Below are positions 54,095-63,415 of a DNA stretch of 64,000 nucleotides, one piece after another. Every line of letters starts with the position of its first letter. Positions within the stretch are counted from its first letter, which is position 1. Location: the NCBI RefSeq assembly GCF_002245895.1, contig NZ_NPJZ01000001.1:2826501-2890500 (forward strand), read 5' to 3'. Under the pieces are notes generated by a model. The model did not search any database and was not told the origin of the DNA. It saw only the letters and a list, made by a program, of their open reading frames with translations. The translations under genes and the position numbers were made by a program. This DNA comes from Rhodococcus sp. OK302 (GTDB lineage: Bacteria > Actinomycetota > Actinomycetes > Mycobacteriales > Mycobacteriaceae).

Positions 54095-55041
54095 TGCGTC
54101 TCGAACCGCTGCCGGGGACTCGCCCAGGACGGGCGCCAAGTCGTCTCCGGAAGCGGTGCGAGACTATCGAAGTGGTCGATGATCGCTCGTAGCCCGGGGT
54201 GAGGATTCATCCGGGGGAGGATGAGCGAGAGCGGGTAGGCGAGCGTCGGTGCCGCGATCGGGATGCGGCGCAGGTCGTGATTCGTCGGCCAGATGTACCG
54301 GTCACGTGACCCGACCAAGGTGGCGACGTCTGCGGACTCCGCGAGCGTGTCCAGGAGTACTTCGTCGCCGAAGTGCGGGCCGGCCGCATCGATTCGGAGA
54401 TCGAAGTCGGTGGCGAGTTGATCGTAGAACTCTGCCCACTCGCTTCGGGGCGCGATACCCGGCACCCAGATCCGATGCCCGCGCAATTGCAGCGGCGTCA
54501 GTGTTCGTGCGGAGGCAAGAGGATGTCTCGGGCCGACAAGAAGTTCGAGCGGCGAGTCGAACGCGTGGACCATCTGCAACGCGCGTGGCAGTGTGGCTCG
54601 GTCGGTGACGGTGCGGAACGAGGCGTCGATTTCGCCCGCTTCGACAGCGGCAACCGCCAGGCGTGGGTCATTGACCCGGAGAGTTACCACGTCAAGGTTG
54701 GTTTCGGGATGCGACCGCCAATAGTCGTGCAGGACAACCGCCTGCGCGCTTCGTAGGCCGAGAACGTCGATCCGAAGGGCCCGCGAGCCCGGTCTGACCG
54801 CAGTGACGGCGCGCTCCACACTCGTGACAATGCTCCGCGCATGCGGAAGAAATGCCTGGCCGTCGAGAGTCAGCTCGACACCGCGGGCGGTACGAGTGAA
54901 GAGACGAACTTCGAGCTCCCGCTCCAAGGTGGCAATCCGCTTCGAGACGGCCTGCTGCGTCACGCCCAGCTCGTTGGCCGCGTGTTGCAGCTGCCCGAGC
55001 TCGGCCGCGCGGACAAACGATCGCACTGCCTCGGTATCCAT
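54091..55041 (-). CDS. LysR-family regulator
   Basis: 316 residues. N-terminal winged HTH MDTEAVRSFVRAAELGQLQ with HAANELGVTQQAVSKRI and LFTRTARGVELTLDGQAF. The effector domain follows; MLRLR-type ligands unknown. ATG 55041 is supported by TACGCT six bases upstream (55048-55053), implying a leaderless message, and by the LysR motif starting there. Divergent from an MFS exporter, so likely its regulator. Confidence 0.92.
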   Translation of the reverse strand: MDTEAVRSFVRAAELGQLQHAANELGVTQQAVSKRIATLERELEVRLFTRTARGVELTLDGQAFLPHARSIVTSVERAVTAVRPGSRALRIDVLGLRSAQAVVLHDYWRSHPETNLDVVTLRVNDPRLAVAAVEAGEIDASFRTVTDRATLPRALQMVHAFDSPLELLVGPRHPLASARTLTPLQLRGHRIWVPGIAPRSEWAEFYDQLATDFDLRIDAAGPHFGDEVLLDTLAESADVATLVGSRDRYIWPTNHDLRRIPIAAPTLAYPLSLILPRMNPHPGLRAIIDHFDSLAPLPETTWRPSWASPRQRFETH

Positions 55042-55047
55042 CGGACA

Positions 55048-55053
55048 AGCGTA
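55048..55053 (-). promoter_or_regulatory. -10 TACGCT of leaderless LysR gene
   Basis: Six bases before ATG 55041 on the minus strand, no ribosome binding site between. Confidence 0.45.
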
Positions 55054-55154
55054 AGCGTGCCCAACCGATCGTTGTGGCTCGCCGACGGACGAGTTGTTTG
55101 ATCTGCGCCCGTACAGCTGATGTGATTCGCATCGGTTGTCGTCGAAGGAGTCGC

Positions 55155-56402
55155 ATGGGAGTGCCATTGGGACGCAGCTTCGGCTGGCTGTGGTCGGCCT
55201 ACGCCGTCAGCACGTACGGCACGTGGATCGCCTTCGGGGCGTTCCCACTCATCGCAGTGCAAGTGCTCCACTCGCCGGCGTTCGCAGTCTCACTTCTGGG
55301 CGCTGCCGGCCTTGCCGTTGCCGCGATCGTTGCTGTCCCTTTCGGGCCGTGGGTCGAACACCGGGCCAAACGCCCGGTGATGATCGCGACGGATCTCGTC
55401 CGGTTTCTCGCGATGGCGAGCATTCCGATCGCGTACTTCCTCGGTTTGCTGACTTACGGCCAACTGCTGGTTGTTTCGGTCATCTCCGGAACAGCAGGCA
55501 TTGTGTTCACCGCAGCCTCCGGCGCATACCTCAAGCACCTCGTTCGAAGCGATCAACTGCTTGACGCGAACGGAAAATTTGAAGGCACAAACTGGGTGGC
55601 GACGGCAGCCGGACCGCCCCTCGGCGGAGCGCTCATCGGACTGCTCGGCCCGGTCATCACCGTCGCCGCCGACGCCCTCAGCTTTCTGCTGTCCGCACTT
55701 GGGGTTCTCCGCATTCGCGGCGATGACGTTGTGGCGCCCAGCGACGCAGATACCAGGTTGCGCACCACCGACCTTTTGAACGGCTGGCGGTTCATCCTCC
55801 ACGACTCCGTCCTACGACGTCTGTTCCTCAACTCCGTGACAGTCAGTGGTCTGATCATGGCCACCAGCCCGCTCCTGGCGGTTCTTCTTCTCGGCGAATA
55901 CCATTTTCCGCCTTGGCAATACGGTCTCGCCTTCGGTATTCCGGCACTAGGCGGTTTCGCTGGTGCTCGACTCTGTGCGCGCCTCGTCGCCCGCTACGGT
56001 CGCCACCGAGTCATACTCGTCTCCGGTTGGCTGCGTTCGATCTTTCCGCTCGGCCTCGCATTCGTTCAACCCGGCATCGCCGGACTCCTCACGGTGATCG
56101 TCGTCGAGGGCCTGCTGATCACGTGTATGGGCATCTTCAACCCCATCAACGCGGCAGAGCGTCTGCAGCGCACCCCCGCCCATCATGCCGCTCGAGTCCT
56201 CACCGCCTGGAGTGTCAGCAGCAAACTCGTCCAGGCCGTTCTCATGGTGATCTGGGGCGTCCTCGCAACACTCGCCGATCCGCTCGCCGCGATCACACTG
56301 TCCGGCGTTATCTTGCTTGCCACTCCACTTCTGCTGCCCAGGCGAACTCAGATGCCCGACGTCGATGATGCGCAGATGTCGCACTCCGTTGGGCCACGTT
56401 GA
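55155..56402 (+). CDS. MFS transporter, EntS/MFS_3-like
   Basis: 415 residues with 12 membrane segments. FGWLWSAYAVSTYGTWIAFG at the start and GPWVEHRAKRPVMIATDLVR (MFS_3 motif A) place it with EntS-like exporters, as does the ANGKFEGTNWVATAAGPPLGG segment. Such proteins export siderophores or drugs. ATG 55155 follows GAAGGAG; the longer frame from 55074 lies in the divergent promoter. Likely controlled by the adjacent LysR. Confidence 0.9.
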   Translation: MGVPLGRSFGWLWSAYAVSTYGTWIAFGAFPLIAVQVLHSPAFAVSLLGAAGLAVAAIVAVPFGPWVEHRAKRPVMIATDLVRFLAMASIPIAYFLGLLTYGQLLVVSVISGTAGIVFTAASGAYLKHLVRSDQLLDANGKFEGTNWVATAAGPPLGGALIGLLGPVITVAADALSFLLSALGVLRIRGDDVVAPSDADTRLRTTDLLNGWRFILHDSVLRRLFLNSVTVSGLIMATSPLLAVLLLGEYHFPPWQYGLAFGIPALGGFAGARLCARLVARYGRHRVILVSGWLRSIFPLGLAFVQPGIAGLLTVIVVEGLLITCMGIFNPINAAERLQRTPAHHAARVLTAWSVSSKLVQAVLMVIWGVLATLADPLAAITLSGVILLATPLLLPRRTQMPDVDDAQMSHSVGPR

Positions 56403-56477
56403 GAAGCCGTAGGTGGGCATTTTCGGACTATTCCGACTGATTTGTCTGTGACTGTTGTCTCCGAACATAGTTTCGAA

Positions 56478-56483
56478 TACGGT
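56478..56483 (+). promoter_or_regulatory. -10 TACGGT of the DUF222-HNH gene
   Basis: Six bases (all G) before ATG 56490; supports that start over the longer frame to 56442. Confidence 0.45.
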
Positions 56484-56489
56484 GGGGGG

Positions 56490-58097
56490 ATGTTGGAGTC
56501 GGGGGTGGGAAGTTACGGTCCGTCAGCGCCGCTGACCGGTGCCGAATCCGATTGCGCCCTCATCGATTTCATCTCCGAACTGCATTCGTGTGAAGCTCGG
56601 TTGGTGGAGCGCAAACTTGCTGCGATTGCCGAGTTCTTCACCCGCCGTAGTGCCGAGCACATGGCCTCCGGGACGTGGTCGTCCACGGCGCACGAGTTGG
56701 CGGAATCGGAGATCGGGGCGGTGTTGACGATGGGCCGCTCAGCGGCCGGGAAGCTCATCGGACTGGGCTTTGCGTTGAAGACCCGCCTGCACCGTACGCG
56801 GGCGGCGATGGCGCGCGGGGAGTTGGATGTCTATCGGGTCGGGTTGATCGAATCGGCCACTGCGAATGTGTCGGACGAGTTGATCGACGAGGTGGAACGC
56901 CTTGTCCTGGAACAGGTATTGGCTCCAGCCGTGGATGGTGGGACGGGGTTGACGGGTCGCCGGTTGACCGGTGTGATCGATCGGATTGTGGCGCGGGTGG
57001 ATCCGGAAGGGATGCGGGAGCGCCGACGCCGGGCGTTGGCGGACCGGTTTGTCGGGGTCAGTGCGATGGAGGACGGGATGGCCCGGATCGTGGGCAGTAT
57101 TCCGGCGGAGCAGGCCCGACTGTTCGACGGTCGGTTGCGGGAGTTGGCGTTGTCGGTGTGCCGGGATGATTCGCGGACGTATGAGCAGCGTCGGGCGGAT
57201 GCGTTGGGCGCTCTGTTGGATGGTTCGGCGGTGTTGCCGTGTGATTGTGGCCGGGTGGATTGCGTGCAGGATCGGTCGGGGTTGGCGGTGGTGCGTCGTC
57301 CGTTGGTGGTTGTGGTGATGTCGGAATCGACGTACAGCAACAGCGCCGATGGTGGTGACGAGCCGGCGCATCTGGACGGGTACGGGGTGATCAGTGCCGA
57401 TCAGGCGCGGGACATCGCGAAGGGTGCGGTTGTGCGGGAGGTGCGGGTGCCGGCAGATGTAGTGCCTGAGCCTGCCCCGGAATCCCCGTCCGAGCCCGAA
57501 GCTCTCCCGGCGTCGGCGTTGGTTTACCGTCCCGGCGCGGCATTGGATACGTGGCTACGGGCGGCGGCGGGGAGTTGTCAGTGGTTGCACTGCGACGTTC
57601 CGGCGTGGAATTGCGATCTCGATCATATGGTGCCGTTCGATCACGCTGATCCGGCTCGTGGCGGGAAGACGATCGCATCGAATCTGTCGGCGTATTGCCG
57701 AAATCATCATCGGCTCAAGCATTCCGGACGCTGGTTGCATACCCCGAACCTGGATCGCACGGTCAGCCTGGTTTCTCCGACGGGGCATTGTTACCGAACC
57801 CGGGCGGCCGGATTGCTGGCGGGATCAACCGATCCGATCCCACCGGAGGGTGGGCCGGCGCGGCGGACGAGGTTGGAGAACAAGGCTGCCCGGGTTCGGG
57901 GTGAACGCCGGCGGCGGCGTGCGCTGATGGATGTTCGGGCGCAGAAGTTGGCGCGGCGGGAGAGGAGGCTGAAAGTTCGGAAGCGGACTCAGTTGTTGCA
58001 GCGGTTGATGCGGGTGCGGGCAACAGGGTCGGGACGTAAGTATGTGGTTCGTGGGCGGAAGCCGGTGGATTACGGGGATGATCCGCCACCGTTCTGA
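56490..58097 (+). CDS. DUF222 / HNH endonuclease-domain protein (13E12 type)
   Basis: 535 residues. The N-terminal half is DUF222 (LIDFISELHSCEARLVERKL, ARGELDVYRVGLIESATANV), and the C-terminal part has an HNH nuclease motif: CDLDHMVPFDHADPARGGKT then SNLSAYCRNHHRLKH, with a Cys pair (CQWLHC) for zinc. A very basic tail follows (RRRRALMDVRAQKLARRER). Multi-copy in mycobacteria and relatives as the 13E12 repeat family; the role is unknown, possibly homing-like. It overlaps the convergent LysR gene by 28 bases. Confidence 0.9.
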   Translation: MLESGVGSYGPSAPLTGAESDCALIDFISELHSCEARLVERKLAAIAEFFTRRSAEHMASGTWSSTAHELAESEIGAVLTMGRSAAGKLIGLGFALKTRLHRTRAAMARGELDVYRVGLIESATANVSDELIDEVERLVLEQVLAPAVDGGTGLTGRRLTGVIDRIVARVDPEGMRERRRRALADRFVGVSAMEDGMARIVGSIPAEQARLFDGRLRELALSVCRDDSRTYEQRRADALGALLDGSAVLPCDCGRVDCVQDRSGLAVVRRPLVVVVMSESTYSNSADGGDEPAHLDGYGVISADQARDIAKGAVVREVRVPADVVPEPAPESPSEPEALPASALVYRPGAALDTWLRAAAGSCQWLHCDVPAWNCDLDHMVPFDHADPARGGKTIASNLSAYCRNHHRLKHSGRWLHTPNLDRTVSLVSPTGHCYRTRAAGLLAGSTDPIPPEGGPARRTRLENKAARVRGERRRRRALMDVRAQKLARRERRLKVRKRTQLLQRLMRVRATGSGRKYVVRGRKPVDYGDDPPPF

Positions 58098-59026
58098 AAT
58101 TGAGTATCTCCGGCCTCAGCTCCGGGATTATGACCGAGTAGTTGCATTCGCTTCAGGTCCACAGTCTCCCGAATTGCCGAGACCACGGCTGCGACTTCAC
58201 GGCGTCGTAGTGATTCTGCGCGGGCAACCAGCCAGTAGGCCAACCTCACCTCGATGTCGGTACGTAGGACGCGCACAAGATCCTCATGTCGATCGGCCAT
58301 GAAGCACGGAAGAAGCCCGATTCCGGCTCCAGCGCGCGTGGCCTCGATGTGAACGAACACGTTGGTGGACGTGACAGCTTCCCTCATCGAGACGGTGAGC
58401 TTGCGAGCGAGATCCAGTTCGTCGACCTGCAACATCGAGTCGATGAAGTACACGAGGGAATGATCGGCAAGGTCGGCTGGGCTCGCCGGAACCGTATGTT
58501 GACGTAGGTATTCGCGAGACGCATACAGCCCCAGTGCGTAGTCGGCCAAGTGAATAGCTTCGGCGCGGTGGACGTGGGGCTTGCCGACAACCACTTCGAT
58601 ATCGAGTCCGGAGCGGATCTGCGAGGCTTTTCGTGTGGCGACGACGATCTCCACGCTCACTCGTGGATGCCGTTTGCGGACTGTTGCACCAGCCGGTGCA
58701 GCAATGTACGCGCTGAATCCGTCGGTTGCAGATACTCGGACAACGCCGTCGAGGAGGTGCTGTCCGTTGGGGTCCAGTGCCAAGTCGTTGACGGCTGCCT
58801 CGATCCGTTCCGCCGCCATCAGTGCCTGTTTGCCCAGGTCGGTCAGTTCCCAGCCACCGGACGCACGGACGAGCACTCGACCACCCAGACTCTTCTCGAG
58901 GCCGGCGATGCGCCTCGAGATGGTGGTGTGGTTAAGCCCGAGGTCGTCGGCTGCAGTGTTGAAACGCCCCGTGCGGCCTACAGCGAGCAGAACCAAAAGA
59001 TCGTCGGGATTCGGTCCGGGATTCAT
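58070..59026 (-). CDS. LysR-family regulator, divergent from MHS transporter
   Basis: 318 residues. HTH: DDLLVLLAVGRTGRFNTAAD then LGLNHTTISRRIAGLEKSL. The start ATG 59026 places the motif at the N-terminus; an upstream extension to 59089 looks less typical. Divergent from an MHS transporter and 3-hydroxybutyrate dehydrogenase, its probable targets. Its last nine codons overlap the DUF222 gene. Confidence 0.9.
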   Translation of the reverse strand: MNPGPNPDDLLVLLAVGRTGRFNTAADDLGLNHTTISRRIAGLEKSLGGRVLVRASGGWELTDLGKQALMAAERIEAAVNDLALDPNGQHLLDGVVRVSATDGFSAYIAAPAGATVRKRHPRVSVEIVVATRKASQIRSGLDIEVVVGKPHVHRAEAIHLADYALGLYASREYLRQHTVPASPADLADHSLVYFIDSMLQVDELDLARKLTVSMREAVTSTNVFVHIEATRAGAGIGLLPCFMADRHEDLVRVLRTDIEVRLAYWLVARAESLRRREVAAVVSAIRETVDLKRMQLLGHNPGAEAGDTQFQNGGGSSP

Positions 59027-59165
59027 ATCTGCATCTTTGCAGTTGCAGGCTGCGGTTTTTGTCATTGTTGTGAAACCGATCTGCATCAATACTCATCCAG
59101 CCAGAGAAAAGTGTGTGAGCAGTCACATTTGAGAATCGCTGCGAACTATGACGAGGGAGTCCACG

Positions 59166-60542
59166 ATGAGCGTCGACAACAGGCCGAAACCCGAAGCCGA
59201 AGCCCCTCCATCGGGGTTGAAGAAGGTTGTCGGCGCATCGATGGCGGGGACCGTCGTCGAGTGGTACGAGTTCTTTCTGTACGGCACCGCTGCGACCTTG
59301 GTGTTCAGCAAGGTGTTCTTCCCCGGCGGTGGCAACGAGTTCGACGCGGTCATCGCGGCTTTCATCACGTACGCCGTCGGATTTGCGGCGCGTCCGTTGG
59401 GTGGCATCGTCTTCGGGTACTTCGGGGACAAGTTCGGCCGAAAGCAGCTGCTGCAGTTCAGTCTTCTGCTCGTCGGTGCGGCAACTTTCCTGATGGGCTG
59501 CCTGCCCACCTACGGACAGATCGGGTATTGGGCGCCGGCGCTCCTCGTGACGCTCCGATTTATCCAAGGATTTGCAGTAGGCGGTGAATGGGGTGGAGCG
59601 GTACTCCTTGTCGCAGAGCACAGTCCGAACCGGTCGCGAGGATTCTGGTCGTCCTGGCCGCAAGCGGGCGTTCCGATGGGCAACCTCGTTGCGACCGTGG
59701 TTCTGCTGATTCTGACGTCGACCCTGTCGGACGAATCGTTCATGAGTTGGGGTTGGCGCGTTGCCTTCTGGCTTTCGGCGGTCATCGTTCTGGTCGGATA
59801 TTACATTCGCACCAAAGTTACAGATGCCCCCATTTTCCTTGCCGCGCAAAAGGAAGCAGAGCTGGTCAAGGAGACGTCGTACAGCGTCTTCGAGGTAGTG
59901 AAGCGTTACCCACGCGGCGTTCTGACTGCAATGGGTCTGCGCTTTGCCGAGAATGTCATGTACTACCTCGTCGTGACGTTTTCGATCACCTACCTCAAGC
60001 TTGTTGTGCATGCAGATACCTCGCACATTCTCTGGTGGATGCTCATTGCCCACGCGGTACACTTTGCGGTAATTCCATTGGTAGGCAAGCTGTCCGACAC
60101 CATCGGCCGGCGCCCGGTGTACATGATCGGTGCCGTCACCGCCGGAACTTGGGGCTTCTTCGCCTTCCCGATGATGAACAGTGGACACAACGCGGTCATT
60201 CTCTCGGCGATCATCATCGGCCTCGTGTTTCACGCATTCATGTATGCCGGCCAACCTGCGATCATGGCCGAGATGTTCCCGACCCGGATGCGTTACTCCG
60301 GAGTGTCTTTGGGATATCAGGTGACGGCGATCGTGGCAGGATCGTTGGCGCCGATCATCGCCACGGCGCTTCTTCGCAAGTTTGATTCTTCGGTTCCCAT
60401 TGCCGTGTACTTGCTGCTTGCCTCACTGATCACCATCGTCGCGGTCTTCTTTGCCCGTGAAACCAAAGGCATTTCGCTCGAATCCGTCGACGAGGCAGAT
60501 GCGCAGGTACTCGCGAACGAGCGCGCCGGTGTTCCCGCATGA
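59166..60542 (+). CDS. MHS-family (metabolite:H+ symporter) MFS transporter
   Basis: 458 residues, 12 segments. KVVGASMAGTVVEWYEFFLY and GGIVFGYFGDKFGRKQLL are the MHS signatures, with GGEWGGAVLLVAEHSP. Homologues carry citrate, alpha-ketoglutarate, proline or shikimate; here the downstream enzyme suggests 3-hydroxybutyrate. GAGGGAG precedes ATG 59166, chosen over ATG 59148. Stop overlaps the next start by four bases. Confidence 0.9.
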   Translation: MSVDNRPKPEAEAPPSGLKKVVGASMAGTVVEWYEFFLYGTAATLVFSKVFFPGGGNEFDAVIAAFITYAVGFAARPLGGIVFGYFGDKFGRKQLLQFSLLLVGAATFLMGCLPTYGQIGYWAPALLVTLRFIQGFAVGGEWGGAVLLVAEHSPNRSRGFWSSWPQAGVPMGNLVATVVLLILTSTLSDESFMSWGWRVAFWLSAVIVLVGYYIRTKVTDAPIFLAAQKEAELVKETSYSVFEVVKRYPRGVLTAMGLRFAENVMYYLVVTFSITYLKLVVHADTSHILWWMLIAHAVHFAVIPLVGKLSDTIGRRPVYMIGAVTAGTWGFFAFPMMNSGHNAVILSAIIIGLVFHAFMYAGQPAIMAEMFPTRMRYSGVSLGYQVTAIVAGSLAPIIATALLRKFDSSVPIAVYLLLASLITIVAVFFARETKGISLESVDEADAQVLANERAGVPA

Positions 60543-61282
60543 CGCTCGCCGGGAAGTCAGCACTGGTCACCGGTGGTGCAAGCGGTATCGGTGAGGCGTG
60601 CGCCCGACTGCTTGCCGCGCGCGGCGCCCACGTCACAGTTGCAGATGTTGACGATGTCGCAGCGAAATCGCTGGCCGACGAAATCGACGGCAGTGCTTGG
60701 GCAGTCGATCTCCTCGATACGGATCAGCTCACGACCCTTGCGTTGGAGGCCGACATCCTGGTCAACAGTGCCGGTATTCAACGGGTCAGTCCGATCGAGG
60801 ACTTCGATGTCGAAGATTTCCGCAGGATTCAGCGACTCATGGTGGAAGCGCCGTTCCTTCTCATTCGTGCTGCCCTTCCCTACATGTACCGCAACGGTTT
60901 CGGGCGCATCCTCAACATTTCCTCCGTACACGGTCTGCGGGCGTCCCCTTACAAGAGCGCGTACGTCGCCGCAAAACACGGTCTCGAAGGTTTATCGAAA
61001 GTTGTTGCTCTCGAAGGTGCTTCACACGGAGTCACCAGTAACTGCGTCAACCCGGGATATGTGTTGACGCCACTCGTGCAGAGTCAAATCGCGGACCAGG
61101 CAAAGGTTCACGGCATCAGTGAATCCGATGTGATCGAGAAGGTGATGCTCACGGAGAGCGCGATCAAGCGGATGGTGGAGCCGTCGGAAGTGGCCTCACT
61201 GGTCGGTTGGCTGGCTTCGGTCGACGCAGCCATGGTGACCGGTGCGTCGTACACGATGGACGGCGGATGGAGCGCACGATGA
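60539..61282 (+). CDS. 3-hydroxybutyrate dehydrogenase-like SDR
   Basis: 247 residues, short-chain dehydrogenase. NAD motif SALVTGGASGIGEACARLL, ILVNSAGIQRVSPIEDF, catalytic SSVHG and YVAAKHG (Tyr-x3-Lys), then VNPGYVLTPLV. The SAYVAAKHGLEGLSKVVALE stretch is typical of 3-hydroxybutyrate dehydrogenase. It is coupled to the MHS transporter by an ATGA overlap: a two-gene unit for ketone-body or PHB-monomer use (inference). Confidence 0.87.
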   Translation: MTLAGKSALVTGGASGIGEACARLLAARGAHVTVADVDDVAAKSLADEIDGSAWAVDLLDTDQLTTLALEADILVNSAGIQRVSPIEDFDVEDFRRIQRLMVEAPFLLIRAALPYMYRNGFGRILNISSVHGLRASPYKSAYVAAKHGLEGLSKVVALEGASHGVTSNCVNPGYVLTPLVQSQIADQAKVHGISESDVIEKVMLTESAIKRMVEPSEVASLVGWLASVDAAMVTGASYTMDGGWSAR

Positions 61283-61287
61283 CAACC

Positions 61288-62193
61288 CTACCTGGGTGCG
61301 CACGTGCCACCGATCGGTAATTCTTGTGCCCGAGTGCCTATCCAGGTGCCGATGTCGTCGAGCATCGCCGTACCGTCGGAAAAGGTTCCGGAGTTGGGCT
61401 TTGCAGCGATCGCCACAGCGAGTTGGCCTGTGCCACTGGTGATGATCCCGAATTGACGGACGAGGTAGCCGCCGTCCTGGTCCGGACCCCACCCGCCCTT
61501 GAAGCGGGCTTCCGGGATCACTCCCAGGCCCCAGTGTTGATCGGGGCTGACGTCACCCATGAAGTCCAGAACCTCGGCGGCGTCGGTGCGACACGGCAAG
61601 GTCGCCGCGAATTGCGCTTGATCGTTGAGCGACCACTGTGTTTGTCCGAAAGCGCTGAATTCGGGTCGGAGAACTTGTGATTCGACAGTCGTCGAGACAT
61701 CGCCCGACGTGGCGAGGACCGATTCGACCTTTGCTGCCGCGCTGGTTGGGTCGCCGAGTTCGGACCACAGGACTTCGGCTGATTCGTTGTCCGACATGGT
61801 GATTGCTCGACTGATGGCGGTGAGTTGATTGCCGTCGACCGCGCCGGTCTTGCCGGCTTCGCCGAGAGCCGCGATCGACAAGGGGACTTTGATGGTCGAC
61901 CACGCAACACCACTGTGCCAGTCGCCGGCGGCGAGGGACTGACCACCGCCCACCGGAACGAGGGTGATTCCCACCGTGCCGTCGAGTGTTTTACTCAGGG
62001 CAGCAAAGCCCGCGAGCGGCCCGGCGCCGTCGAGCGGAACCGGTTCTGCCGGTGTTGCTTCTGACGGAGCGGAGACGCTTTCGGTGACGGTCTCGTTCTT
62101 CGGAACGTCGGCATCGGTGGGAATAGTGCAGGCCGAGAGTGCTGCCGCCACTCCCAGAACAAGGCCGAGGATCAGCCTGGAATCAGTAGACAT
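61288..62193 (-). CDS. Serine-hydrolase (beta-lactamase-like) lipoprotein
   Basis: 301 residues. A signal peptide ends in a lipobox (AALSAC, Cys ~22), so it is a lipoprotein. The rest resembles a class A beta-lactamase-like domain: AWSTIKVPLSIAALGE (SxxK) and SDNESAEVLW (SxN), but the KTG is replaced by GGWGPDQDGGY, so activity is uncertain. ATG 62193 overlaps the upstream gene by 11 bases. Confidence 0.82.
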   Translation of the reverse strand: MSTDSRLILGLVLGVAAALSACTIPTDADVPKNETVTESVSAPSEATPAEPVPLDGAGPLAGFAALSKTLDGTVGITLVPVGGGQSLAAGDWHSGVAWSTIKVPLSIAALGEAGKTGAVDGNQLTAISRAITMSDNESAEVLWSELGDPTSAAAKVESVLATSGDVSTTVESQVLRPEFSAFGQTQWSLNDQAQFAATLPCRTDAAEVLDFMGDVSPDQHWGLGVIPEARFKGGWGPDQDGGYLVRQFGIITSGTGQLAVAIAAKPNSGTFSDGTAMLDDIGTWIGTRAQELPIGGTCAPR

Positions 62194-62782
62194 AGACGAC
62201 CGCATTGTTGCCGCCGGTGCAGGTAACTACCTTCTTGCCGCTGCAACTCATGGAATAGCGGGTGTTGGTGACGGGGCTGACGGCACTGATCGTGACCGTC
62301 GTACCGCGCTGGTTCTGGTTCACATATTGGGAGCGCACCGCTTCGGCGAATTCACACGACGTGACCGTGCTCCCGACTGCAGAATTCGGGAATTCACTGT
62401 TGGAGAAAACCGAGCTGCACGGGGATGCGTTGCGAGGGAGTGTCTCCCCGGTACTCGGAGCGGTGGTGGTGGTGCGAGGAGCCTGAGATTGCGAAGTAGC
62501 CCTGGCCGAGGATGTCGCGCCTGCGGACGTATCTGAAATTCTGTCGAAAATCAGCGGGCGGATCCACACGAGCGCAACTACCACCACGACCGCGAGAACA
62601 CCGGCAGCGAGGAGCATCCACAACCAGAGCGGTGTTCGTGGCGGCGGCACTGGTGGGTAGCCGCCCTGTGGATAGCCAGGTGGTCGGTAACCGGGAGGCG
62701 GGCCGTTGCCCGGTGGTGGCGGAACGGGTTGTGGGCGCTCGGATCCGGAATCCCACGGATACGGCGGTTGCGGGGTAGTCAT
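62183..62782 (-). CDS. Pro-rich membrane protein with extracellular Cys domain
   Basis: 199 residues. Pro/Gly/Tyr-rich cytoplasmic N-terminus (1-50), a membrane helix (LWLWMLLAAGVLAVVVVVAL), a Ser/Thr linker, and an extracellular domain with four cysteines (ASPCSSVFSNSEFPNS, VTSCEFAEAVRSQYVN, SMSCSGKKVVTCTGG). No family recognised. AGGAG upstream of ATG 62782. Coupled with the lipoprotein gene. Confidence 0.82.
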   Translation of the reverse strand: MTTPQPPYPWDSGSERPQPVPPPPGNGPPPGYRPPGYPQGGYPPVPPPRTPLWLWMLLAAGVLAVVVVVALVWIRPLIFDRISDTSAGATSSARATSQSQAPRTTTTAPSTGETLPRNASPCSSVFSNSEFPNSAVGSTVTSCEFAEAVRSQYVNQNQRGTTVTISAVSPVTNTRYSMSCSGKKVVTCTGGNNAVVYVY

Positions 62783-62861
62783 CTCGTGGGACTCCTGATC
62801 CGATAATGCGACGTTTGTCTGCGTTATGTATATCGGACCGGGGCGACAGGATTATTTTCCA

Positions 62862-63398
62862 CTAGTGGGTCAGGATAAGTTTGAGGGCCACGATAATTGT
62901 GGCGACTGCGGCGAGTCCGAAGGCCGCGATATGGGTTTCGGTGCTCACCTTTTCGCCGTGGAGACGACTGATCACGTAACTGGTCGATCCGATGCGCAGG
63001 ACCAGTACGAGTTCGGCGATCAATTGAGCGGTCCGGGGCTCGAAGAGATTGATCCAGGCAGTTCCCAGGATTACGGTCGGAACGACGGCTGACGTGAGAA
63101 TCGGTACGGAATCGCGGAGTGCGTCGAGCCGCTCCCGGCCGGATAGTTGTCGATCATTGCGAATACTTTCGCCCACACCCTCGGCGAAGGTGTGGGCAAT
63201 GTACGTCGAGAGTGCGGTGCCGATGACAATGGCAACTCCGAGCGATTCTTCGGATCGCATCACCGGAATCAGTGCAGCCAGCGCCAGGATATTTCCGTAG
63301 ATGTATGCGGTGGTCCGAGCGGCGATGCGCTCCTGCCCGAGCGGCTCGCCGCGCGAGGTGATCGGACGATTCAGTAGAGTCCGGAAATCCCAATCCAT
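62862..63398 (-). CDS. Membrane protein of unknown function
   Basis: 178 residues, four or five hydrophobic segments: ARTTAYIYGNILALAALIPV, LGVAIVIGTALSTYIAHTFA, ILTSAVVPTVILGTAWINLF and IAAFGLAAVATIIVALKLIL. Motif YIAHTFAEGVGESI recalls small VIT-like proteins but I cannot assign it. No ribosome binding site is clear. Separate from the oxygenase gene by 17 bases, so possibly co-transcribed with it. Confidence 0.75.
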   Translation of the reverse strand: MDWDFRTLLNRPITSRGEPLGQERIAARTTAYIYGNILALAALIPVMRSEESLGVAIVIGTALSTYIAHTFAEGVGESIRNDRQLSGRERLDALRDSVPILTSAVVPTVILGTAWINLFEPRTAQLIAELVLVLRIGSTSYVISRLHGEKVSTETHIAAFGLAAVATIIVALKLILTH

Positions 63399-63415
63399 CT
63401 GTCGAGCATGACAGA

